Part shown: piece by piece, positions 7,329-16,665 of the stretch
Layout of the letters: each line of letters opens with the position of its first letter
How positions within the stretch are numbered: the stretch's first letter is position 1
Source: an uncultured Sphingobacteriales bacterium
Lineage (GTDB): Bacteria > Bacteroidota > Bacteroidia > Chitinophagales > Chitinophagaceae
Assembly (NCBI GenBank): GCA_937991535.1
Contig: CALKHN010000011.1
Span: forward strand, 1 to 48,107
Length of the DNA: 48,107 nucleotides
Reading direction: 5' to 3'
Made by a program: the position numbers and the translations under genes
The notes under the pieces: model-generated
The model's input: only the letters and a program-made list of their open reading frames with translations
Database searches by the model: none
What the model was told of the DNA's origin: nothing

Positions 7329-8507
7329 ATGACAGCAAAACGATTAGAAGGAATTGGCGAATACTACTTCTCCCAAAAACTGAGAGAAATAGATGAATTG
7401 AACCGTCAGGGCAAACAAATTATTAACCTCGGCATTGGCAGCCCCGATATGCCTCCGCACCCGAGTGTAATAAAAACCCTTCAGGATGAAAGTGCCAAAC
7501 CCAACGTGCATGCTTACCAGAATTACAAAGGATCTCCCGTTTTGCGCAAGGCTATTGCAGCATGGTATGATAAATGGTATGGCGTAACGCTTAACCCCGA
7601 AACTGAAATATTACCGCTGATCGGCAGCAAGGAAGGCATCATGCACATATGCATGACCTATATAAATGAAGGCGATGATGTGTATGTACCGAACCCCGGA
7701 TATCCCACCTACCGGAGCGCGGCGAAACTGGCGGGAGGAAATATTGTGGAATATACGCTGGAAGAAAACAGCAACTGGTTGCCCGATTTTGAAAAGCTTG
7801 AAAAGCAGATCAGCGCCTCAAAAACGAACCAGTCAACCCGTTTGCTTTTTGTAAATTATCCCCATATGCCTACGGGTCAATTGCCAACCCAGTCATTTTT
7901 TGAGACGCTTGTTGCTTTTGCAAAAGCCAACCACCTGTTCATTGTGCATGACAATCCGTATAGTTTTATTTTAAATGACCGCCCCTCCAGCCTTTTAAGT
8001 GTGGAAGGAGCCAGGGAAGTAGCTGTTGAACTAAATTCGCTGAGCAAATCGCAGAACATGGCCGGCTGGCGCGTGGGAATGTTATGTGGCGCAAGGGAAA
8101 GAATTGATGAAGTATTGCGCTTTAAAAGCAATATGGACAGCGGCATGTTTTTACCAGTGCAACTGGCAGCCGCAAGAGCGCTGACGCTTGGTGGGGATTG
8201 GTATAACAGCATTAATACAATGTATAAAAACCGGAGAGAAAAGGTGTTTTCCCTGCTACAGTTGCTTAACTGCTCATTTTCACGGGAGCAGGCCGGCATG
8301 TTTGTATGGGCCAAAATTCCCGGAAGCTACAAAGATGGCTACGCTTTAAGTGACGAAGTATTATACAATTCAAATGTATTTATAACGCCGGGAGGCATTT
8401 TTGGAAGCGCGGGCAAACAGTATGTGCGGGTAAGCTTATGTTGCCCCGAGCAAAAAATAGAAGATAGCATAAACAGAATCAAAACATCATCGAAAGGAAA
8501 AAAATAA
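7329..8507 (+). CDS. Fold-type I PLP aminotransferase, probably aromatic amino acid transaminase
   Basis: 392 residues of the AspC/LL-DAP aminotransferase superfamily. Visible: INLGIGSPDMPPHP near the N-terminus, NPGYPTY (about 126), the PLP-stabilising VHDNPYSF (about 208-215), the Schiff-base lysine in SLSKSQNMAGWRVG (about 240) and the C-terminal RVSLCCPE with the carboxylate-binding Arg. Its position between pheA and tyrA suggests it transaminates phenylpyruvate and hydroxyphenylpyruvate to Phe and Tyr; specificity is inferred from context only. The gap to pheA is 48 bases and to tyrA only 3, so it belongs to the attenuated operon. Confidence 0.87.
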   Translation: MTAKRLEGIGEYYFSQKLREIDELNRQGKQIINLGIGSPDMPPHPSVIKTLQDESAKPNVHAYQNYKGSPVLRKAIAAWYDKWYGVTLNPETEILPLIGSKEGIMHICMTYINEGDDVYVPNPGYPTYRSAAKLAGGNIVEYTLEENSNWLPDFEKLEKQISASKTNQSTRLLFVNYPHMPTGQLPTQSFFETLVAFAKANHLFIVHDNPYSFILNDRPSSLLSVEGAREVAVELNSLSKSQNMAGWRVGMLCGARERIDEVLRFKSNMDSGMFLPVQLAAARALTLGGDWYNSINTMYKNRREKVFSLLQLLNCSFSREQAGMFVWAKIPGSYKDGYALSDEVLYNSNVFITPGGIFGSAGKQYVRVSLCCPEQKIEDSINRIKTSSKGKK

Positions 8508-8510
8508 ACA

Positions 8511-9359
8511 ATGTTCAATACCATTACCATTGTAGGCGTAGGTCTTATCAGCGGTTCCTTTAGTATTATCTTAAAGGAGAAAGGATTAGTAAAACATGTA
8601 ATTGGTGTAAGCCGTACAGAGAACAGTATAAAAAAAGCACTGGAATTAGGCATTATTGACGAGGCGCTGCCATTGGAAGAAGCTGTTAGTAAAAGTGATC
8701 TTATTTATGTTGCAATCCCTGTAGATGCTACTATTCCAATGATGAAGAAAATAATGGATCTGATCAACGGAAAACAAATTGTTGCAGATGCAGGTTCTAC
8801 CAAACAGGCGCTCTGCGAAGCTTTGGCCAATCATCCTATGAGAAGCCGCTTTGTTGCCACACATCCAATGTGGGGAACAGAATACAGCGGGCCGGAAGCT
8901 GCCGTTCGGGATGCATTTGCCGGGCGCACCTGTGTAATTTGTGAAAAAGAAAAAAGCGATAAAGATGCCGTTGAAACCATTGAGGAAGTATACAAACTCA
9001 TGGGAATGCATGTTACTTATATGGACCCTGATGCACATGATATGCATGCTGCTTATGTAAGTCATATTTCTCATATCACTTCTTTTGCACTGGCGAATAC
9101 AGTGCTGGAAAAGGAAAAAGAAGAAAATGCCATTTTTGAACTGGCGGGTGGTGGTTTTGAAAGTACAGTCCGGCTTGCGAAAAGCAATCCCGCAATGTGG
9201 CTTCCCATTTTCAGGCAAAACCGCGAACATGTGCTAGACGTACTCAATGAGCATATTACGCAATTAAGAAAATTCAAAAGTTGTATCGAAAAGGAAAACT
9301 ATGTTTACCTACAGGAACTGATGGAGAATGCCAATAAAATTAATCGTATAATCAAATAA
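8511..9359 (+). CDS. tyrA: Prephenate dehydrogenase
   Basis: NAD(P)-dependent oxidative decarboxylation of prephenate to 4-hydroxyphenylpyruvate for tyrosine. An N-terminal Rossmann motif (TIVGVGLISGSF, residues 6-17) is followed by VAIPVD, DAGSTK (about 93-98) and the active-site region THPMWGTEYSGPEAA (about 117-131). An all-helical dimerisation domain with HAAYVSHISHI forms the C-terminal half. There is no ACT or chorismate mutase domain. ATG at 8511, 3 bases after the aminotransferase stop. Regulated with pheA by the Phe/Tyr attenuator. Confidence 0.92.
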   Translation: MFNTITIVGVGLISGSFSIILKEKGLVKHVIGVSRTENSIKKALELGIIDEALPLEEAVSKSDLIYVAIPVDATIPMMKKIMDLINGKQIVADAGSTKQALCEALANHPMRSRFVATHPMWGTEYSGPEAAVRDAFAGRTCVICEKEKSDKDAVETIEEVYKLMGMHVTYMDPDAHDMHAAYVSHISHITSFALANTVLEKEKEENAIFELAGGGFESTVRLAKSNPAMWLPIFRQNREHVLDVLNEHITQLRKFKSCIEKENYVYLQELMENANKINRIIK

Positions 9360-9420
9360 TATTAAGACAAATACAGCATACAAAATGGCAAATAATAAGC
9401 AGAATCAGCGAAATCGTATT

Positions 9421-9428
9421 TATCTTTG
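9421..9428 (+). promoter_or_regulatory. -7 box for the DEAD-box helicase gene
   Basis: TATCTTTG, a perfect TAnnTTTG box, 18 bases upstream of the ATG at 9447. It suggests the helicase is transcribed independently of the attenuated operon. Confidence 0.6.
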
Positions 9429-9446
9429 CGAAAATTTTTTTAATAT

Positions 9447-11123
9447 ATGACGACATTTGAAGCGTTGGGTTTAGACGGGAGATTGGTACAGGCTACCGAT
9501 GCTTTGGGATTTAAACAGCCAACCCCCATACAGGAAAAAGCAATTCCTGTTTTGCTGAGCGGCACCACGGATTTGGTGGGGTTGGCACAAACAGGTACTG
9601 GAAAAACTGCGGCTTTTGGTTTGCCATTGCTGCAACTGATAGATGCGAAAGACAAATATCCGCAGGCATTGGTGGTTTGCCCTACCAGGGAATTGTGTAT
9701 CCAGATTGTGAATGAAATAGAGCTCTTTAAGAAATTTATAACCGGTATGCATGTGGTGGCTGTGTATGGAGGAACTTCTATTGGGGCACAGATCAGGGAA
9801 CTTAAAAGAGGAGTACAGATCATTGTAGCCACACCCGGAAGACTGATTGATTTGATTGAACGCAAAGCCATAAACCTCGAACAAATTAAATATGTAGTGC
9901 TGGATGAAGCCGATGAAATGCTGAACATGGGCTTTCAGGACGACATTGAATTTATTTTACAGAATACACCGAATCGTGAAAGCACCTGGTTGTTTAGCGC
10001 TACCATGCCACCTGAAATCAGGCGGGTAAGCAAAAAATACATGAAACAGCCTGTAGAAATAACGGTGGGAAAAATGAATACTGCCAATAAAAATGTTGAC
10101 CACCAATACTATGTGGCCAGCGCGCAGCACCGTTACGAAGCCCTGAAGCGGTTGATTGATTTTAACCCCGGTATTTATGGCATCATCTTTACCAGAACCA
10201 AGGCGGATGCCCAGGCAATAGCCGAAAAGCTTACGCGTGAAGGATACGATATTGACGCTTTGCATGGCGATCTTACACAACAGCAGAGAGATAAAGTAAT
10301 GGGTGAGTTCAGGGATAAAACACTTCAGCTTTTAATTGCAACAGACGTTGCTGCAAGAGGCATTGATGTGCAGGGCATAACCCATGTTATTAATTATGAA
10401 TTGCCTGATGATGTAGAAGTATATACCCACCGCAGCGGCCGTACAGGACGGGCCGGAAACACAGGCATTTGTATGTCGGTTATACACAGCCGCGAAATAG
10501 GTAAGATCAGGCAAATTGAAAGAATGGTGCAGGTGCCTTTTCATAAACTTGAAATACCTGCAGGCAAGGATGTATGTCGCAAACAGTTTTACCATTTTAT
10601 GGATAATCTGCTGCAGCTTGATATAGATGATGGCAGCTATGAACCATATATACCCATGCTGGAAGAAAAATTTGCAAACGTGAGCAAGGAAGAAGTACTG
10701 AAGAGATTGGCTGCACATGAATTTAAAAGGTTTTTGAAATATTATGAAAATGCGGAAGATCTGAATGTAAGAGAAAGAACCCGCGAATACCGTGACAGAG
10801 ATCCGAGGGCATTCACCGAAAGAAGAGATATTACCCGCAGACGGGATAGCAGAGGACGTGAATTTGGCGGCAATGGCGGAGATTATACCAAATTGTTCGT
10901 CAATCTTGGGACTAAGGATGGATTTTACAAAGCGAGTTTCCTGCAATTTATTTTAGACATGAGTGATTTAAAGAAGGACTCATTGGGCAGAATTGATATG
11001 AAGGAAATGAACAGTTGGATAGAGGTTGATAAAAAGTCCGCTACCCAGATGATACGTTCTATTGACGGGAAGAAATACAAAGGAAGAAGCATACGAATGA
11101 ACGATGCTGATCAGAGAAGATAG
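9447..11123 (+). CDS. DEAD-box ATP-dependent RNA helicase with DbpA-type RNA-binding domain
   Basis: 558 residues. Helicase motifs in order: Q motif (PTPIQEKAIP), I (AQTGTGKT), Ia (PTRELCIQ), Ib (TPGRLID), II (DEAD), III (SAT), IV (IIFTRTK), V (ATDVAARGIDV) and VI (HRSGRTGRAG). An Arg-rich linker (about 440-475, RERTREYRDRDPR) leads to a C-terminal DbpA-like RRM (about 481-555, DYTKLFVNLGTKDGFYKASFL). In E. coli DbpA that domain anchors the enzyme to 23S rRNA, so a role in ribosome assembly or cold-shock RNA remodelling is likely. It interrupts the aromatic genes and has its own -7 box. The group also contains CsdA/DeaD, so I give no symbol. Confidence 0.92.
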   Translation: MTTFEALGLDGRLVQATDALGFKQPTPIQEKAIPVLLSGTTDLVGLAQTGTGKTAAFGLPLLQLIDAKDKYPQALVVCPTRELCIQIVNEIELFKKFITGMHVVAVYGGTSIGAQIRELKRGVQIIVATPGRLIDLIERKAINLEQIKYVVLDEADEMLNMGFQDDIEFILQNTPNRESTWLFSATMPPEIRRVSKKYMKQPVEITVGKMNTANKNVDHQYYVASAQHRYEALKRLIDFNPGIYGIIFTRTKADAQAIAEKLTREGYDIDALHGDLTQQQRDKVMGEFRDKTLQLLIATDVAARGIDVQGITHVINYELPDDVEVYTHRSGRTGRAGNTGICMSVIHSREIGKIRQIERMVQVPFHKLEIPAGKDVCRKQFYHFMDNLLQLDIDDGSYEPYIPMLEEKFANVSKEEVLKRLAAHEFKRFLKYYENAEDLNVRERTREYRDRDPRAFTERRDITRRRDSRGREFGGNGGDYTKLFVNLGTKDGFYKASFLQFILDMSDLKKDSLGRIDMKEMNSWIEVDKKSATQMIRSIDGKKYKGRSIRMNDADQRR

Positions 11124-11172
11124 TATGAGAAATAATTAACAATCCAATTTGTAACAAATAAAACGTTATTAT

Positions 11173-12261
11173 ATGCAAGCGGTTGAAACCAATACAAAAG
11201 CTGCAGTGCTGGAAACATTAAACAAGAAGCCACTGATCATTTCCGGCCCATGCAGTGCAGAAACCGAAGCGCAGGTGCTGGAAACAGCACAACGCCTGGC
11301 CAATACAGGAAAAGTAGATATGCTCCGGGCCGGTATATGGAAACCCCGTACCCGCCCCGGAAGTTTTGAAGGTATCGGCACAAAGGGCTTACCCTGGTTA
11401 CAGCAAGCCAAAAAAATAACAGGCTTGCCTACAACAGTAGAAGTAGCTACAGGTAAACAGGCGCAGGATGCCTTGCATTTTGAAATAGATATGCTCTGGA
11501 TAGGAGCGCGTACAACAGTCAATCCTTTCAGCGTGCAGGAAATAGCGGATGCTTTGCGTGGTGCAGATGTTCCCGTATTCATCAAAAATCCCATCAATCC
11601 TGATCTTGAATTATGGACGGGTGCGGTTGAACGCATAGCCAAAGCGGGTATAAAAACTATAGGATTGATTCATCGCGGCTTTAGTGCATATGGCAATACT
11701 GAATACCGCAACGCCCCTATGTGGCACCTGGCCATTGAAATGAAAAGACGTAATCCTGAATTGAAAATAATCAATGATCCATCCCATATTTGTGGCCGCA
11801 GGGATATCCTGCTGGAAGTAGCACAAAAGGCTATTGACCTTGACTTTGACGGATTGATGATAGAAAGTCATATTGATCCGGATCATGCGTGGAGCGATGC
11901 CAAACAGCAGGTTACTCCCGAAAAACTGGCCGAAATGCTGGATGCTATTACCTGGAGAAAAGAAGATGTAAATTCAGAGGAGGTTCATGCAGCACTGGAA
12001 AAACTTCGCCAGCAGATCAATCATCTTGATGATGAAATGATGCAGATACTAAGTCAGCGTATGAACCTGGCTGAAAAAATCGGGCAGTACAAAAAAGACA
12101 ATGACATCACTATCCTGCAAACGTCCAGGTGGAATGAAATTCTGGAAAGAGCATTTAAAAGAGGTGAAAAAATTGGTTTAAGTAATGAATTTATTACCAA
12201 GTATTTTGATGCTATCCACATGGAATCTATCAACCATCAGAATAAGATCATGAACTCCTGA
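11173..12261 (+). CDS. Bifunctional DAHP synthase (type I-beta) / chorismate mutase
   Basis: Residues about 10-265 are a KDPG-like DAHP synthase, the first shikimate-pathway step: IISGPCSAE (18-26), RAGIWKPRTRPGSFEG, WIGARTTVNPF, VFIKNPINPD, GLIHRGFS and INDPSHICGRRD. Residues about 275-360 are a type II (AroQ) chorismate mutase: LRQQINHLDDEMMQILSQRMNLAEKIG. This order with C-terminal CM is common in Bacteroidota, where the CM domain can serve as a feedback sensor for prephenate. It supplies prephenate to PheA and TyrA. It starts 49 bases after the helicase stop; no strong promoter box of its own is seen. Confidence 0.92.
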   Translation: MQAVETNTKAAVLETLNKKPLIISGPCSAETEAQVLETAQRLANTGKVDMLRAGIWKPRTRPGSFEGIGTKGLPWLQQAKKITGLPTTVEVATGKQAQDALHFEIDMLWIGARTTVNPFSVQEIADALRGADVPVFIKNPINPDLELWTGAVERIAKAGIKTIGLIHRGFSAYGNTEYRNAPMWHLAIEMKRRNPELKIINDPSHICGRRDILLEVAQKAIDLDFDGLMIESHIDPDHAWSDAKQQVTPEKLAEMLDAITWRKEDVNSEEVHAALEKLRQQINHLDDEMMQILSQRMNLAEKIGQYKKDNDITILQTSRWNEILERAFKRGEKIGLSNEFITKYFDAIHMESINHQNKIMNS

Positions 12262-12279
12262 ACCATTCCGCATTGAAAT

Positions 12280-12714
12280 ATGCAGGGCAGCACTACTACT
12301 TTTATTTATGTTCATGCTATATGGTGTACTGCCGGCAGGCAGCCTGCACTTACCGGCGTGGTAAGAAAAGTGTTATTTCCTTACATGAAAAAAAATGCGG
12401 CAGAAAAGGGAATACAGGTAATGGCTGTAAACGGGGCCGGGGAACATGTTCATTGCCTCTTCAAGCTGATGCCTGTTCAATCTGTTTCCGATATCATAAA
12501 ACAACTCAAAATTGAATCTGCGAACTGGCTGAATGACAATAAATTTCTCCTTCATGCTTTTGAATGGGACGATATTTATTCCGCATGGTCAGTTAGTCCT
12601 TCCACCATTGATAAGGCTGTGGAGTATATTGGTAAACAGGAAGAATATCACCTGGCAAAAACCCTTGATGAGGAACTGGCCGCATTTGATAAGATGGTCA
12701 TCCAAATAATTTAG
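12280..12714 (+). CDS. HUH Y1 transposase, RAYT / IS200-like
   Basis: A 144-residue Y1_Tnp protein: HUH metal motif H56-V57-H58 (GEHVHCLF), and the C-terminal helix with the nucleophilic tyrosine and conserved Gln (AVEYIGKQ, Y116 and Q120). All key residues are intact. It is inserted in frame order between aroF and aroB, 18 bases after one and 44 before the other. No IS200-type end hairpins are evident in the two short gaps. This favours a domesticated, REP-associated tyrosine transposase over a recently mobile IS. Co-transcription with the aro genes is likely. Confidence 0.88.
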   Translation: MQGSTTTFIYVHAIWCTAGRQPALTGVVRKVLFPYMKKNAAEKGIQVMAVNGAGEHVHCLFKLMPVQSVSDIIKQLKIESANWLNDNKFLLHAFEWDDIYSAWSVSPSTIDKAVEYIGKQEEYHLAKTLDEELAAFDKMVIQII

Positions 12715-12758
12715 TCCGGGTAATCCGGGCATCTCTAATTTCAAATCGTAAGTAAAAA

Positions 12759-13787
12759 ATGACTGCAGCGGATCCTGTAAAGTATATATTCAGTAATGCT
12801 ACTACACATTGCTATTTTGACGCCACTTTTCCACAATTAAAAAAAATTGTAGATCCCAAATCGGCGATTATTGTTACCGATGAAAATGTTTACAGCGGGC
12901 ATATCAAAAAATTCAGAAACTGGAATACCATTGTATTAAAACCAGGTGAGGCTTTTAAAGTGCAGGCAACAGTTGATACCGTAATTGAACAAATGATAGC
13001 GCTGCAAGCTGACCGGAAAACTACACTTATTGGCGTTGGCGGGGGGGTGATCACAGATATTACAGGGTACGCAGCTTCGGTGTATATGCGGGGTATCCCG
13101 TTTGGTTTTGTACCAACATCGGTATTAAGCATGGTAGATGCAAGTATAGGCGGGAAAAACGGTATTGATGTAGGTGTATATAAAAACATGGTAGGGGTTA
13201 TCCGCCAGCCTGCATTTTTGTTACATGATCCTGCATTTTTACAAACCCTGCCGCAACATGAGTGGGAGAACGGTTTTGCCGAGATCATCAAACATGCCTG
13301 CATAAAAGACGCTGTTATGTTCAGGGAACTGGAAGCCAATACGCTAAAAACTTACCGGAACAATATGCAGGCAATGCGCACTTTAATTCAGCGCAATGCC
13401 GTGATCAAAATTAAAGTGGTACAAAAAGATGAATTTGAAAAAGCCGGCAGGAAACTGTTGAACTTCGGACATACCCTGGGACACGCTTTGGAAAACCAAT
13501 ACGACTTATCGCATGGCCAGGCAATTTCCATTGGCATGACCTATGCCTGTCATATTTCAGCACAATTACGGGAATTTAAGGATACGGAAAAAGTAGTGAA
13601 ATTATTAGAACGGTACGGACTCCCCACCTATGCTTCTTTTAATAAAAAGAAGGCTGTGGAAGTATTGAAAATGGACAAAAAAAGAGAGAGAAAAGAAATG
13701 AATTATGTATTACTGGATAAGATAGGCAAGGCAGCGATCCAGTTAATACCTTTACAGCAACTGGAAAAAATAATATCAGCATTATAA
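12759..13787 (+). CDS. aroB: 3-dehydroquinate synthase
   Basis: NAD- and metal-dependent cyclisation of DAHP to 3-dehydroquinate. 342 residues. Nucleotide-binding GVGGGVITDITGYAAS, phosphate and substrate site PTSVLSMVDASIGGKNGID, and metal ligands in ENGFAEIIKHA and NFGHTLGHALE. The start is ATG 12759 after an A-rich stretch. It is 3 bases before aroA, so aroB-aroA-aroC form a tight operon. Confidence 0.95.
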   Translation: MTAADPVKYIFSNATTHCYFDATFPQLKKIVDPKSAIIVTDENVYSGHIKKFRNWNTIVLKPGEAFKVQATVDTVIEQMIALQADRKTTLIGVGGGVITDITGYAASVYMRGIPFGFVPTSVLSMVDASIGGKNGIDVGVYKNMVGVIRQPAFLLHDPAFLQTLPQHEWENGFAEIIKHACIKDAVMFRELEANTLKTYRNNMQAMRTLIQRNAVIKIKVVQKDEFEKAGRKLLNFGHTLGHALENQYDLSHGQAISIGMTYACHISAQLREFKDTEKVVKLLERYGLPTYASFNKKKAVEVLKMDKKRERKEMNYVLLDKIGKAAIQLIPLQQLEKIISAL

Positions 13788-13790
13788 GTT

Positions 13791-15113
13791 ATGATTGCCA
13801 CTATTCAACCTTCGCAGTTATCAGGTACTATCCAGGCGCCTGCATCCAAAAGTTCCATGCAACGGGCCTGTGCTGCGGCTTTGATATCGAAAGGTAAATG
13901 TTTAATTTATAACCCCGGCCATTCTAATGATGATAAAGCTGCACTACAGGTAATTGCAGCACTGGGAGCCAAAGTTAACCACCTCAGTGATGGTTCTATA
14001 GCAACGGACAGTACTGGAGTTGATCTGTCTTCACCCGGCACAGAACAGTCCCGTTCAACAGTTGTAAACTGCGGTGAAAGCGGGCTGGGCATACGCATGT
14101 TTGCTCCCCTCATTGCGTTAAGCAAACAATCGGTTACCATACAGGGCGAAGGTAGTCTGCTTTCGCGCCCTATGGATTTTTTTGATGAAATATTACCACG
14201 TTTAAACGTTACCGTTAGCTCAAATAAAGGCAGGTTGCCCATTACGCTTTCCGGTCCGCTGCAACCCCGGGATATTGAAATTGACGGTTCGTTAAGTTCC
14301 CAGTTTTTAACAGGCTTACTCATGGCATATGCTGCTGCGGAAGCAAAAGGTGTTACCATAACAGTAAACAATTTAAAAAGTAAACCTTATATAGATCTCA
14401 CGCTAAAAGTGATGCAGGCTTTTAAATTGAATACACCGCGTAATAAAAATTACAGAGAATTCTATTTTGAAGCATCCAATACCGGACATACCACATCACA
14501 AACCCGTTATACTGTAGAGGGAGACTGGAGTGGCGGAGCATTTTTACTGGTAGCGGGAGCTATTGCAGGAAATATTGAAGTATACGGGCTTGATCCGGAT
14601 TCTGCACAGGCCGACAAAAAGATTCTGACAGCATTGCGGGATGCCGGCGCCGGCATAGCAATCAGCAATAAAAGCATTAAGCTATTTCCGGGCAAATTAA
14701 AAGCGTTTACATTTGATGCAACAGACTGTCCTGATCTTTTTCCTCCATTGGTAGCACTGGCAGCATATTGCAGCGGGTTAACCACCATAAAAGGGGTAAG
14801 CAGGCTGGCGCATAAAGAAAGCAATCGCGGATTAACCTTGCAGGAAGAATTTGGTAAAATGGGACTGAAAATAGACCTGGACAGTGATACGATGCAGATA
14901 CATGGTGGCAAAGGATTGAAGGGTGCAAGGGTGCATTCCCGTCATGATCATCGAATTGCAATGGCTTGTGCTGTGGCTGCCCTGCAGGCCGAAGGAGAAA
15001 CCATAATCGAAGAAGCAGAAGCTATAAATAAATCATACCCTGATTTTTATGGCGACCTGGTAACATTGGGGGCCGAAATAAAAATAAAGCCCCAAACTAT
15101 CCATATTCAATAA
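13791..15113 (+). CDS. aroA: 3-phosphoshikimate 1-carboxyvinyltransferase (EPSP synthase)
   Basis: Joins phosphoenolpyruvate and shikimate-3-phosphate. 440 residues with the inverse alpha/beta barrel pattern: PASKSSMQRACAAALI (K20, S21, S22 bind S3P), NCGESGLGIRMFAP (about 92-105), DGSLSSQFLTGLLMA, DWSGGAFLL, DCPDLFPPLVALAAYC and C-terminal RHDHRIAMACAVAAL. The PEP loop reads GESGLGIR where class I enzymes have GNAGTAMR, so it belongs to a divergent branch. All other substrate-binding blocks are intact. Confidence 0.93.
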   Translation: MIATIQPSQLSGTIQAPASKSSMQRACAAALISKGKCLIYNPGHSNDDKAALQVIAALGAKVNHLSDGSIATDSTGVDLSSPGTEQSRSTVVNCGESGLGIRMFAPLIALSKQSVTIQGEGSLLSRPMDFFDEILPRLNVTVSSNKGRLPITLSGPLQPRDIEIDGSLSSQFLTGLLMAYAAAEAKGVTITVNNLKSKPYIDLTLKVMQAFKLNTPRNKNYREFYFEASNTGHTTSQTRYTVEGDWSGGAFLLVAGAIAGNIEVYGLDPDSAQADKKILTALRDAGAGIAISNKSIKLFPGKLKAFTFDATDCPDLFPPLVALAAYCSGLTTIKGVSRLAHKESNRGLTLQEEFGKMGLKIDLDSDTMQIHGGKGLKGARVHSRHDHRIAMACAVAALQAEGETIIEEAEAINKSYPDFYGDLVTLGAEIKIKPQTIHIQ

Positions 15114-15142
15114 CCAATCATTAGCTTTAAGCAAAATCGCAT

Positions 15143-16168
15143 ATGAATTCTTTTGGAAGGCTTTTTCGTGTACATATTTTTGGCGAATCGCATGGCGAAA
15201 GTGTGGGCATCAACATTGACGGCTGCCCGGCTGGTTTATCACTGAAAGTTGATGATTTTTTAAATGATATTGAAAGAAGAAAAGGAGGCACACAAAAAGG
15301 AACAACTCCAAGGCAGGAATCGGACCTTCCAATCTTTAAAAGTGGTATTTTTAATGACACAACAACGGGTGCGCCTGTTACCATACTATTTGAAAACAAC
15401 AATACCCGTTCAGGAGATTATCAAAAACAAAGAGCGGTACCGCGACCAGGACATGCTGATTTTGTAGCACATCAAAAATATGGAGGATTTGAAGATTACA
15501 GAGGTGGCGGTCACTTCAGCGGACGCCTTACGGTAGCATTGGTAGCTGCGGGAGTAATAGCAAAAAAGTTATTACAGGCAGCCTCACCAACCGGCAACAA
15601 TACCGGCATCTCAGTGGTCGCATCTATACTGGAAATTGGAGGTGAAAAAGATCTTGAAAAAGGTTTACAAAAAGCTATTGATGCTAAAGATAGTATTGGC
15701 GGTATTGTAGAGTGCAGGGTGAACGGCTTACCGGTAAGCCTGGGTGAACCTTTTTTTGACTCCGCAGAATCATTGCTGAGTCACGCTGTTTTTGCCATAC
15801 CTGCCATACGTGGAATTGAATTTGGAACAGGCTTTGCCGCTGCCCGAATGTTTGGCAGCGACCATAATGATGCTATTGCCAACATGAGTGGCACAACAAT
15901 TACTAATCATGCAGGCGGAATAGCGGGAGGCATAACCAATGGAAATGAATTGGTTTTTCGCATTGCCGTTAAGCCCACTTCTTCCACACCCAAACTACAG
16001 CAAACCTTAAACTGGGAAACTGGTGCTGTAGAAGCGTTTTCTGTAAAAGGACGTCATGACCTTTGTATAGCATTGCGGGTGCCTGTTGTGCTTGAAGCCA
16101 TAACGGCTATTGTTTTAGCCGATCTTATGTTAACCGAACAAAAGATACCACGGATAATACATACTTAA
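15143..16168 (+). CDS. aroC: Chorismate synthase
   Basis: Reduced-FMN-dependent conversion of EPSP to chorismate, the last shikimate step. 341 residues. Signatures: GESHGESVGINIDGCPAG (15-32), FLNDIERRKGG, RPGHADFVAHQKYG...DYRGGGHFSGRLTVALVAAG, GSDHNDA and GGIAGGITNG (about 253-262), and KGRHDLCIALRVPVVLEA. Complete and without insertions. It starts 29 bases after aroA. Confidence 0.95.
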   Translation: MNSFGRLFRVHIFGESHGESVGINIDGCPAGLSLKVDDFLNDIERRKGGTQKGTTPRQESDLPIFKSGIFNDTTTGAPVTILFENNNTRSGDYQKQRAVPRPGHADFVAHQKYGGFEDYRGGGHFSGRLTVALVAAGVIAKKLLQAASPTGNNTGISVVASILEIGGEKDLEKGLQKAIDAKDSIGGIVECRVNGLPVSLGEPFFDSAESLLSHAVFAIPAIRGIEFGTGFAAARMFGSDHNDAIANMSGTTITNHAGGIAGGITNGNELVFRIAVKPTSSTPKLQQTLNWETGAVEAFSVKGRHDLCIALRVPVVLEAITAIVLADLMLTEQKIPRIIHT

Positions 16169-16187
16169 AACACTTAAACCAGCTGCT

Positions 16188-16487
16188 ATGCCTCTCATCT
16201 ATCATATTACAACAGCTTCTGAATGGAACGATGCAAAACAAAAAGGATATTATGAATCCCGGGCACTTAAAGAAGAAGGATTTATTCATTGCAGTGAAGA
16301 AAGGCAAATACCAGATGTATTGAAAAGATACTATAGCGGCAAAACAGACCTTGTTAAATTAACCATTCAAACAAATAAATTAACCAGCCAGCTAATATAC
16401 GATTGGTCCAATGCCATTGAAGATACATTCCCGCATGTTTACGGTCCTATCAATCTTGATGCAGTTGTAAGTGTTGATAAAATATAG
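16188..16487 (+). CDS. DUF952 family protein
   Basis: 99 residues. The family pattern is clear: IYHITTASEWNDAKQKGYYE, then EEGFIHCSEERQIPDVLKRYY, then DTFPHVYGPINLDAVVSV. DUF952 proteins are small cytoplasmic proteins of unknown function related to ADP-ribosyltransferase-like folds. It follows aroC after 19 bases, at the end of the aro operon; a functional link to aromatic synthesis is not known. Confidence 0.85.
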   Translation: MPLIYHITTASEWNDAKQKGYYESRALKEEGFIHCSEERQIPDVLKRYYSGKTDLVKLTIQTNKLTSQLIYDWSNAIEDTFPHVYGPINLDAVVSVDKI

Positions 16488-16665
16488 CAGGATTGATGTT
16501 TATCAACAACTCAGTCATTTGCTTTTTACTCAGTGTTGAGCTATGATAATAAATCATTTCTTCGGGTAATTACATTGTCTTTCATGCGGTTTTTTATGAA
16601 TTCTGTAAGTATTTTTACTTATCCCTAAAGGAGATAATACTATAACTCACAGTAAAAAAACACGT

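Noticed and set aside
12273..12515. 80-codon + frame overlapping the RAYT gene
   Set aside because: Shifted reading of the transposase sequence; the HUH frame is clearly the coding one.
16500..16545. Hairpin (TCAACA/TGTTGA with ACTCAGT repeats) as terminator of the aro operon
   Set aside because: The inner arms are direct rather than inverted repeats and no T-tract follows.
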